A stretch of DNA of 15,331 bases from Pseudomonadota bacterium (GTDB lineage Bacteria > Bdellovibrionota > Oligoflexia > Oligoflexales > Oligoflexaceae). Made by a program: the position numbers and the translations under genes. The notes under the pieces were generated by a model. It did not search any database and was not told the origin of the DNA. It saw only the letters and a program-made list of their open reading frames with translations. Of this stretch, positions 6,592 through 12,101 are shown in pieces (the stretch's first letter is position 1; every line of letters starts with the position of its first letter). The DNA is taken from assembly GCA_029556045.1 (NCBI GenBank), contig JAKQGS010000156.1, forward strand, positions 1 to 15,331. The letters are read 5' to 3'.

Positions 6592-7566
6592 ATGAAGAAC
6601 TTAATACTACTGATCCTTGGTCTTGCAGCTTCGCCAACATTTGGACAGCAGGGAGTCGTCCCTTCCGCTTGTCCCGACGGGATGTCTTCGGTATTGCTGA
6701 CGTTAGCACCCACTACCGCCTTGCCCAATTCCGACCAGATTACCCTCCCCCAAAGGGCTGGAAGCCGTCCACTAAAATTGGAGACACCAAGTCCCTACTT
6801 CCGCGTCCGGATGGACCTTTGCGTTGACAACATCAATCCCGAAGTCGTGCATGTGCAGCAGATCATCGGTCAGCTGGGACCTGATTCACCAGTACAAAAA
6901 AGTGTGTGGATAGAGGGAAAAAGCCAGGCTATGGGCATTGCGGATTTTCTTCTCAATCAAACATCATCTAACCTGAATGTCCTCATCAGAGACACCGCGA
7001 TGGTTAAAGGATGGAACATCAACGGGGAGTCGATGGTGTCCTTTTCCAGCATGTTCCGTTCGTTCGAAGATCAGGAACTATATGTTAATTTCCAGTCTGT
7101 TGTTGTGGGTCGCTTGATAGAGGGTGATCCATTTTCCCAAGAACTTTGTCCGGTGGGTGACACCGAGCAACGGCAAAATTGGCGCATCCATGAAAATTTG
7201 GAATGGCATTCCGTCACCTGCGGAAAACTCGCTGATGGTCATACCCGCCGCTACAAGGTCATGGCCTTAACCTTGGAAAATCCCCAGACTGGACAAAAAT
7301 GGGAATCTGATCCGGAAACTTTGGGGCAGATCCTAAATGTGCGCGTCAATCATCACAACGCTTGCGATTCATGGGTATTGCGAATTCCAACCGCCACTTT
7401 GGCGATTACCTATCCAGAAGTCACTCCCTGTGATGAGGGGGTTCTTGACGAAGCTCCATCACCGGCATCCGTTGAGGACGGAAGCATTCGATACCGTCTC
7501 CGGAATGAGGATGGTTCGGTCATGGAAGGTGACGTTGAACTTCTGGGTTCCGAGGGGCGTTCCTAG
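6592..7566 (+). CDS. Secreted six-cysteine protein of unknown function
   Basis: A 324-residue protein that I do not recognise. The frame is open from 6529, but the ATG at 6592 gives a clean signal peptide, MKNLILLILGLAASPTFG, followed by QQG; upstream starts at 6529 and 6583 would put a basic, less typical stretch in front. None of these starts has a clear Shine-Dalgarno. The mature chain carries exactly six cysteines (27, 77, 186, 210, 258, 280), enough for three disulfides, which fits an oxidising periplasmic or extracellular location. No membrane segment, catalytic triad or repeat is visible; short strand-like stretches (YVNFQSVVVGRLI, RRYKVMALTLE) suggest a beta-rich fold. The C-terminus is acidic. 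It faces the accessory minus-strand block, and its stop lies only 13 bases from the end of the esterase pseudogene. Confidence 0.7.
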   Translation: MKNLILLILGLAASPTFGQQGVVPSACPDGMSSVLLTLAPTTALPNSDQITLPQRAGSRPLKLETPSPYFRVRMDLCVDNINPEVVHVQQIIGQLGPDSPVQKSVWIEGKSQAMGIADFLLNQTSSNLNVLIRDTAMVKGWNINGESMVSFSSMFRSFEDQELYVNFQSVVVGRLIEGDPFSQELCPVGDTEQRQNWRIHENLEWHSVTCGKLADGHTRRYKVMALTLENPQTGQKWESDPETLGQILNVRVNHHNACDSWVLRIPTATLAITYPEVTPCDEGVLDEAPSPASVEDGSIRYRLRNEDGSVMEGDVELLGSEGRS

Positions 7567-7579
7567 GACAATTTTGTTG

Positions 7580-7869
7580 TTAAACCCAAGAATCCAGCAA
7601 TTTAGCGAGAGCCGCACGTTCCGGACGGCTCCCCCGGCTAATGTAAAAAGTTAAATCGAGGCAGATCCGGCTGCAACGAAAAGGAAAAACACCCGGCGTC
7701 CTTGCCTCAAGCGCTGAGATTATGCCGCCATACTACGACCCATTTAGATACGAAACTGCATCCCTATCAAATACGATCGGCTCAGTGACGGGGTATTCCT
7801 GCGACCTTTCAGGTTTTGCCCGTTCCATTAAACATTCTAATGGTCTGATAAAATCCCGAGCTGACTTTC
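7580..7869 (-). pseudogene. Decayed C-terminal half of a secreted serine esterase (paralogue of the gene at 9749-10423)
   Basis: Minus-strand reading frames match the intact esterase piece by piece. LQPDLPRFNFLH (7640-7676) matches its VQRELPRFGFLTF, and after a frameshift GSRPERAALAKLLDSWV, ending at TAA 7580-7582, matches GHRLDRATLAELLGSWI. Upstream, GKDAGCFS (from 7706) aligns with RKEAERLS. Weaker matches continue: SLSRSYLIGM against KLSSFHLMIG, NGTGKT-stop against SGSAGTW (TGG to TGA), and ESQL (7858-7869) against DSQL. The catalytic His206 equivalent is Ser, the Asp177 region is lost, and an extra stretch of about 40 bases lies before GKDA. The nucleophile half is missing. The 7580-7706 part is the secure core; the rest is low-identity and could be chance in places. 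This explains the otherwise gene-free 7567-7867 stretch. Confidence 0.65.
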
Positions 7870-8839
7870 ATTCCCCCGTGGTACAATCGGGATATATTCC
7901 AGCCCACCGTTTGCGGGTCATCCATTCAACCCCAAATACCTGATCCGCCATAGCTTGATTGTGATAACGACAGAGTAGCCGCAGGTTATCCACGTCATGG
8001 CCACCGCCCCGGGCCACCGGCGTCTTGTGATCGATTTCTAGCATCCGCCTCTCTAGGCAACGCTCTCCAAACTGCGACACAAAACAGCATTGCCCCCCAT
8101 CCCGCAGCCACACGCGATGCTTCACCGCGGCTGGAATCGGTTTTCGCCCCGGGGCGAACGAACCTGATCGATGATCGTGCGGGTGACATTGTCCCAGGAC
8201 AGTGTCACGATTAGTATCTTCCTTTTCGACCGGAGGCTTTTGCTTTGTCCGTTCCGAAGCCCGCCCTGCCCGACGCATAGGATCTTTCTTCTCGGCGATG
8301 AATTCCAGCGCCTTTAGGATCGCGTCCTTTTCTCCCAAATTTTCGCCCCGGGACGACAAAATGTCCTGGACCCGGGACAACAGAGACAGTTCATCCTCAT
8401 CGAACTCCAAAGTGATCGTCAGGGTTGGCTTGGCCTCCCGCACGGTCCCATCATCGTTGATGGTTGAAAGAAAAAGAGACACCTCTCGTTTGCTTTTGCC
8501 GCGAATCCCCTCCTCGATCACCCGGGCATTGGCTTCCGTCAGCTTGGGGGCTACCATCGCAAGTTGGGCGATAAATGTTTCGCCCCGGCGCAGCATCTCG
8601 TCAAACCGGGGAAACCGGCGGATCACCCGACACGCCTGCCATCTCTTGTAGTACATGTCTTTTGACAATCCGAGACGCCGCAGGTATTCCGGCTCCGTCA
8701 GACCAAGATTAACGGGAGCATTGCGTTCCTTCAGCTGTCCCACAAGGAGAATACTTTCATAGGCGATTTCCTTTTCGCGGCGAATCAAATCACAGGCTTT
8801 GGCGAACGTTTCTCGCAAAGTAACACGGACATCATGCAT
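7868..8839 (-). CDS. HNH endonuclease-domain protein
   Basis: A 323-residue protein. The frame opens at 8875, but the ATG at 8839 has AAAGGGA about 8 bases upstream, while 8875 has no ribosome binding site. Residues 1-185 are helical and charged (for example LLSRVQDIL, DAILKALEFIA), with a basic linker at 187-240. The C-terminal HNH domain contains LRDGGQC (245-251), Cys252 and Cys261, EIDHKTPVARGGG (268-280), and NLRLLCRYHN (285-294). His271, Asn285 and His293 are the likely HNH triad, and Cys252, Cys261 and Cys290 candidate metal ligands. Proteins of this layout are often multi-copy in delta-like and Bdellovibrio-like genomes; whether they are mobile or defensive is unknown. The last residues, AGIYPDCTTGE, have no family look and run to the border of the esterase pseudogene. 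Confidence 0.83.
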   Translation of the reverse strand: MHDVRVTLRETFAKACDLIRREKEIAYESILLVGQLKERNAPVNLGLTEPEYLRRLGLSKDMYYKRWQACRVIRRFPRFDEMLRRGETFIAQLAMVAPKLTEANARVIEEGIRGKSKREVSLFLSTINDDGTVREAKPTLTITLEFDEDELSLLSRVQDILSSRGENLGEKDAILKALEFIAEKKDPMRRAGRASERTKQKPPVEKEDTNRDTVLGQCHPHDHRSGSFAPGRKPIPAAVKHRVWLRDGGQCCFVSQFGERCLERRMLEIDHKTPVARGGGHDVDNLRLLCRYHNQAMADQVFGVEWMTRKRWAGIYPDCTTGE

Positions 8840-8873
8840 GGTGTTTTCCCTTTCTTCAGTGACGAAAAACACC
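8840..8873 (-). promoter_or_regulatory. Inverted repeat enclosing the HNH ribosome binding site
   Basis: GGTGTTTT (8840-8847) and AAAACACC (8866-8873) are perfect 8-base inverted repeats around an 18-base loop. On minus-strand mRNA the second arm ends directly before the ATG at 8839, and the Shine-Dalgarno AAAGGG lies at the end of the loop and stem. It may be a protein-binding dyad (autoregulation) or an RNA fold that affects initiation. Confidence 0.4.
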
Positions 8874-8875
8874 AT

Positions 8876-9175
8876 AACACGAGTTTTAAAAATCGAATTT
8901 TCACAAAACCAAACCAGCCCTCCGTCTCTGCGTTAGGAGCCCGCGAACCAGGACTTCCAAGGGGTTTGAGACGTCGGTTGACAAAAAATCATGACCGAAC
9001 GCAAGTGCGGATGTTCAAGACGCAATGGCGTGACGCAAAAACACGTCAAGAAAATATTCTTGTTTTCTCGATTATTTTGCGGAGATTTGCTTATTCCTGA
9101 TCGATGCTTTAGTGATCGAGAGTGAGTTGGGCGCAAGCCGATTAGGCACTTGTAGATTTAGCGGAAGACCCAAAA
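8876..9175 (-). other. Gene-free spacer between the HNH and GNAT genes
   Basis: No coding frame in this stretch has a plausible start, codon pattern or recognisable product on either strand, and I see no convincing terminator for the GNAT gene. Minor features are two direct copies of TGATCGA (9098-9104 and 9113-9119) and two copies of gacgcaa near 9019 and 9032. Some upstream part must hold the HNH promoter, but no box pair is better than weak. It could be further decayed coding DNA, but I could not align it to the esterase N-terminus. Confidence 0.4.
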
Positions 9176-9658
9176 TTATCTCAACCACTTACCCATTCGT
9201 TGCACCGTCACTGTGTACCCAAGCTTTTCATAGAAGGCTACTGCAGCACCATTGATTTTCCAGACATGTAATTCTAAGTTGTCGCAATCGTTGGCTCGTG
9301 CATACTCTTCGGCGGCCTGCATCATCTGACGTCCTATCTGTAATAGTCGCTTCCCTTCTTTAACGCCCAGAGTATTGACGTAACAAATTTTTCGGGGGTT
9401 ATATACTGAGGTTAGTGGAGTATGATCCAATTGTAGGTAGGCAAACGCTACCAATTCTCCCTTTAAAAATCCACCCATCAGGTATTGATCGGCGCCGTTA
9501 ACCAGCTTCTCAAATTCCGCCTGTTCAGTATAGGGGTGTGGTTTGTTGGTTAGGAATTCGGGCACCAATTCATAGTGATAGTCATGAACCTGCTGTGCAA
9601 TCTCACAGAACGCGTCAAAATCATCGGCACTTATTTTTTTAATTTCTAAAGCTGCCAT
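9176..9658 (-). CDS. GNAT family N-acetyltransferase
   Basis: A 160-residue acetyl-CoA-dependent acyltransferase. The frame is open to 9697, but the ATG at 9658 follows GGGGGG by 9 bases and lies about 43 bases after a candidate promoter start, while the 9697 start would sit almost at the transcript end. The GNAT core is visible: strand YVNTLGV, then the acetyl-CoA pyrophosphate loop region EGKRLLQIGRQMM (a diverged Q/RxxGxG/A motif) with its helix AAEEYA, strand NLELHVW, and the closing block NGAAVAFYEKLGYTV, which is the usual A-x-x-F-Y-x-K-x-G-Y signature of motif B. The N-terminal IKKISADDFDAFCEIA is the usual first strand and helix. The acceptor substrate cannot be told. It lies 90 bases downstream of the esterase gene on the same strand and may have its own promoter. 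Confidence 0.88.
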   Translation of the reverse strand: MAALEIKKISADDFDAFCEIAQQVHDYHYELVPEFLTNKPHPYTEQAEFEKLVNGADQYLMGGFLKGELVAFAYLQLDHTPLTSVYNPRKICYVNTLGVKEGKRLLQIGRQMMQAAEEYARANDCDNLELHVWKINGAAVAFYEKLGYTVTVQRMGKWLR

Positions 9659-9707
9659 GGACATTCGCCCCCCGAAGTAGCTTTGAATACACATCAATTA
9701 CTGTATC

Positions 9708-9736
9708 ATTCTAATATTGGGACCGACCAGACTCAA
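9708..9736 (-). promoter_or_regulatory. Candidate sigma70 promoter of the GNAT gene
   Basis: On the minus strand TTGAGT (9731-9736, 4/6) and TAGAAT (9708-9713, 5/6) are separated by exactly 17 bases. The predicted start near 9701 leaves a leader of about 43 bases before the chosen ATG at 9658. Confidence 0.45.
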
Positions 9737-9748
9737 ACACCGGACCCA

Positions 9749-10423
9749 TCATTTGGTTTCAATCCATGAACCCAGCAATTCTGCAAGCGTCGCCCGATCC
9801 AGACGATGGCCACCGGCAAACGTTAAAAAACCAAATCGGGGCAACTCACGCTGCACCAATTGCGATAGACGCTCGGCCTCTTTGCGGGTGATGTCTTTCG
9901 TTCCAATCATCAGATGAAAAGACGACAATTTATTCGCTTTGTCCTGTTTGGGATTCCAGGTTCCCGCGCTACCACTGGCGATGATATGCCGCAGCTGAGA
10001 GTCCTGATGGATTTTATAAAGCTTCCAGGCAAAATACCCTCCGTTGGAAAAACCAATGAGCGTGATTGTCGGGTCTCCACTCCAACACGCTTTCGCTTGG
10101 GTTTTGATGTCCTGCCAGGTGGCCAGCGTCTCATTGCGATTTTTGGCAGGCCAGCAGTGTTTACCCTTTCCAACACAGAGTGGTCCACGGGGCATGGCAA
10201 CCCGCAACTTCAAGTCGCCGGCCAACTGCTCCAAAACCTGACGATTCTGCCCCTCTTCACGGCTAGCACCCTGTGGCGCTTCCATACCGTGCAGGTAAAT
10301 CACATGAGTTTTGGCGGCAGATGGTCCAAGGCATGACGCGGAGGCATTTGTAGGGTTGGCCGCAAGCGCTAAACTTCCTGCCCCCATTAAACTCAAACAG
10401 ATAACAAAACATCGTAACGTCAT
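9749..10423 (-). CDS. Secreted alpha/beta-hydrolase (serine esterase)
   Basis: A 224-residue protein with a signal peptide (MTLRCFVICLSLMGAGSLALAA, cleavage about residue 22), so it acts outside the cytoplasm. The hydrolase landmarks are in order: strand and oxyanion loop VIYLHGME (41-48), nucleophile elbow GFSNGG (124-129) with Ser126, acid MIGTKD with Asp177, and GGH with His206. The spacing fits the small esterase/phospholipase-carboxylesterase group of the fold. Five cysteines (residues 5, 9, 31, 83, 90, 113 minus those in the signal peptide leave 31, 83, 90, 113) could form disulfides in the mature chain. CCGGAGG 8 bases before the ATG sets the start. The upstream co-directional gene ends 46 bases away, so they may be co-transcribed. 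A broken paralogue lies at 7580-7869. The substrate is unknown. Confidence 0.85.
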   Translation of the reverse strand: MTLRCFVICLSLMGAGSLALAANPTNASASCLGPSAAKTHVIYLHGMEAPQGASREEGQNRQVLEQLAGDLKLRVAMPRGPLCVGKGKHCWPAKNRNETLATWQDIKTQAKACWSGDPTITLIGFSNGGYFAWKLYKIHQDSQLRHIIASGSAGTWNPKQDKANKLSSFHLMIGTKDITRKEAERLSQLVQRELPRFGFLTFAGGHRLDRATLAELLGSWIETK

Positions 10424-10469
10424 GCCAAAGGCCTCCGGACACAGGGATAATGCCCCCCGGGCTGATCTA

Positions 10470-11045
10470 TCAATTGCCGGGTATGGGCCCCAGATGAGTC
10501 ACATACCATTCAGAACCCCAATTGATCATGACCCTTACTTTGATCGTCACCTCAGCTCCCTTGCTGGTTTTGACTTTCATCTGATTACGATAGCAGGACC
10601 AGTATGCGATGGTATTGGCTTCACTCCCGGGCTCTTTCCACTTGCAGGAACCCTTTTGAAAACCCAAATAGGTCAAAGGAAGCTCTTTTTCATAGCGAAT
10701 CTGCTCCCGCTGCAGATCCTGCTCAAACCAGCTCACCAATTGCTTATGGTAGGCATCAGGATCCTGAATGCCCTTGAGGTTGCGAAATGGATCCGCGGGG
10801 AAAAAAGCGGAGGCGGCCACCTGCGGCTTTTTTTGATTGATGGCATCCACCATCAGGCGCCCCATCTTTTCGGCGGGTGCCATACTGGGGATCTCCCCCT
10901 TCTTTTGATTTTCTTCGGGAATCACCACCGATGGCTTTTTCTCCGCAACGGGAGTTTTGTCATGCCGGTGGCCATCGGCTCCTGGTGCGATGGATGGAAT
11001 GAGCAAGATCACGCTCAGAAGCTGGACTATGGGAAATTGGCGCAT
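10470..11045 (-). CDS. Secreted protein of unknown function
   Basis: A 191-residue protein that I do not recognise. The frame is open to 11168, overlapping higA, but the ATG at 11045 has GAGGTGG 5 bases upstream and begins a good signal peptide, MRQFPIVQLLSVILLIPSIAPGADG; the longer reading frame would bury this inside the chain, so I chose 11045. A His/Lys/Pro-rich low-complexity segment follows (about residues 25-50), then a compact domain with AEKMGRLMVDAI, FFPADPFRNLKG, a Tyr/Lys-rich centre, two cysteines (in GSCKW and WSCYRN) that may pair, and a final strand block INWGSEWYVTHLGPIPGN. The end resembles small lipocalin-like or NTF2-like periplasmic domains only in general character. The downstream esterase starts 46 bases later on the same strand. 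Confidence 0.75.
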   Translation of the reverse strand: MRQFPIVQLLSVILLIPSIAPGADGHRHDKTPVAEKKPSVVIPEENQKKGEIPSMAPAEKMGRLMVDAINQKKPQVAASAFFPADPFRNLKGIQDPDAYHKQLVSWFEQDLQREQIRYEKELPLTYLGFQKGSCKWKEPGSEANTIAYWSCYRNQMKVKTSKGAEVTIKVRVMINWGSEWYVTHLGPIPGN

Positions 11046-11124
11046 ACAACCCACCTCATACCATATAGGAGTTACTTTTTTAAGAGAGAACCAAGCGAGA
11101 AGGGACCTGTTCATGCCACGAAAC

Positions 11125-11577
11125 CTACGAAATAAAGATTTCCGGTGAAACATTGAACCGTTTGGCAAGCGCTTTGACCTGCTGAATCGTCAATGGACGC
11201 TCACCATTCAGAATACGTGACACATGAGGTTGCTTACCGATTTCATTTTCCAGGTCGGTTTGCTTGAGGCCGTGCCGCTCCATGAGCTCCTTAAGAATTT
11301 CGATAGGAGTTGCACCATCGAATTTGAAGTGTTTTTTTTCATAATCTGCGATTAGTAGCTTAAGTGAGCCGAGATACGCGTTAATTTGCGCATTGAGAGA
11401 AACATCATCGGAGCTACGCTTGAATCTGATAAGATTTAAAAAAAGGGTCTTGGCCTGATCATGTGTTTCTTTGCTTTCAAGAGGGCTCAGAGGAAACTTT
11501 TTAACAAGCTTATCGTAAAGATCCCCAGCAAATGGGTTTTGACGAACAGGTATTTCAATCGTTTTTACAGCACTCAT
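11125..11577 (-). CDS. higA: HigA-type antitoxin, helix-turn-helix protein
   Basis: A 150-residue protein. The start ATG (11575-11577) overlaps the toxin stop as ATGA and follows AAGGA by about 10 bases; the open frame extends to a TTG at 11595, which is inside the toxin gene and less likely. Residues 91-149 are an XRE-type helix-turn-helix: PIEILKELMERHGLKQTDLENEIG, then KQPHVSRILNGERPLTIQQVKALAKRFNVSP, with the recognition helix near 116-124. The N-terminal 85 residues, partly helical, are the usual toxin-neutralising part. In HigBA systems the antitoxin binds the toxin and represses its own promoter, which fits the palindrome upstream of higB. The toxin-first order is typical of higBA. Functional activity has not been tested. 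Confidence 0.85.
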   Translation of the reverse strand: MSAVKTIEIPVRQNPFAGDLYDKLVKKFPLSPLESKETHDQAKTLFLNLIRFKRSSDDVSLNAQINAYLGSLKLLIADYEKKHFKFDGATPIEILKELMERHGLKQTDLENEIGKQPHVSRILNGERPLTIQQVKALAKRFNVSPEIFIS

Positions 11578-11870
11578 TTTCGGCCATCCTTCCAAAATCC
11601 TGTTTCATATTCTTTATGGGTTAGGACATTCGTCACAATAATGACTTGCAGTTCATAATCAATTTCGCAAATCAACCGAAAATGGTTCCCCATAATATCG
11701 AAAACTGTTTTCGGGGGGACAGGGTCTACCGATCCAAATGTTCTGCGAAGTTCCATCGGTTGTTTGGCCATGCAGGCTTCAGCCAATATCAGCCAACGAT
11801 TCAATGGTCTTTTCAATTTTGCATGTTTACGAATTGCATCGTCCAATACATCTTTTCCAACGACCTCCAA
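11574..11870 (-). CDS. higB: HigB-type toxin (predicted mRNA interferase)
   Basis: A 98-residue basic protein of the HigB family with the RelE-like fold. The conserved middle and end are present: VFDIMGNHFRLICEIDYELQ (56-75), then VTNVLTHKEYETGFW (79-93), matching the family pattern N/D-I-x-G-N-x-x-R-L-I followed by L-T-H-x-E-Y-x-x-x-x-W. These toxins cleave ribosome-bound mRNA when free of the antitoxin. The start is a TTG (11870), with AGGAGG (11877-11882) at 6 bases; no ATG is available near it. The stop overlaps the antitoxin start by 4 bases (ATGA), so translation is coupled. The gene follows a perfect palindrome covering its ribosome binding site. The chain looks intact; no stop or missing core residue is visible. 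Confidence 0.87.
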   Translation of the reverse strand: MEVVGKDVLDDAIRKHAKLKRPLNRWLILAEACMAKQPMELRRTFGSVDPVPPKTVFDIMGNHFRLICEIDYELQVIIVTNVLTHKEYETGFWKDGRK

Positions 11871-11872
11871 TT

Positions 11873-11913
11873 AATACCTCCTTGGTATATACCAAGGAGG
11901 TATTTTATCTCAA
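11873..11913 (-). promoter_or_regulatory. higBA promoter region with a perfect 32-bp palindrome
   Basis: Bases 11873-11904 are a perfect palindrome with no gap: AATACCTCCTTGGTAT against its complement. Read on the minus strand its second half holds AGGAGG, the higB Shine-Dalgarno. Two promoter readings exist. One is TTGAGA (11908-11913) with TATATA at the palindrome centre (11886-11891), 16 bases apart and with an upstream TG; its start would fall within the Shine-Dalgarno. The other is TAAAAT (11902-11907) as -10 with a weaker -35; its start would be inside the palindrome and keep the Shine-Dalgarno. Either way a HigA operator is the natural reading. Confidence 0.7.
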
Positions 11914-11961
11914 TACTTATCGGAAAAACCACTATAAACTTTAGAGGTTGGCGAAACTTCC

Positions 11962-12075
11962 TATAGTCAGGTAACCGGCCAAAACGCGGGACGTAGCTTC
12001 CAGATTTTCGTGGCTTACCCCCGCAAAACAAACCCTTGCATCCCGCGAATTAGGCCGGTACATTCACCCGGTTAC
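11962..12075 (+). promoter_or_regulatory. Inverted-repeat-rich leader of the E1 gene
   Basis: TATAGT (11962-11967) could be a -10 box, although the -35 is poor; the start would fall near 11974. From there nested complements follow: GTAACCGG (11971-11978) with CCGGTTAC (12068-12075), CCGGCC (11975-11980) with GGCCGG (12053-12058), and CGCGGGA (11985-11991) with TCCCGCG (12041-12047). GCGGG can also pair with CCCGC at 12020-12024, and CCGG at 11975-11978 has two partners, so alternative folds exclude each other. The Shine-Dalgarno (AGGAG, 12090-12094) is outside. This could be a structured leader or a set of operators; no known riboswitch motif is recognised. Confidence 0.4.
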
Positions 12076-12101
12076 AGACAATTTAAGGCAGGAGACCTGG
12101 G

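Noticed and set aside
7722..7943. 73-codon plus-strand open frame in the esterase remnant
   Set aside because: No ribosome binding site or homology; the opposite strand aligns with the esterase and, beyond 7868, with the HNH gene.
8876..9136. Possible remnant of the missing esterase N-terminal half upstream of the HNH gene
   Set aside because: A short likeness (GCGTCA-GCC-TTG) to the esterase signal-peptide region exists, but no longer stretch aligns, so it is not supported.
10311..11135. 274-codon plus-strand open frame
   Set aside because: It is antisense to the signal-peptide protein at 10470-11045 and to parts of its neighbours; the translation is irregular, with no domain.
11046..11168. 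N-terminal extension of the 10470-11045 protein to 11168
   Set aside because: It overlaps higA, would bury a good signal peptide inside the chain, and has no ribosome binding site better than GAGGTGG before 11045.
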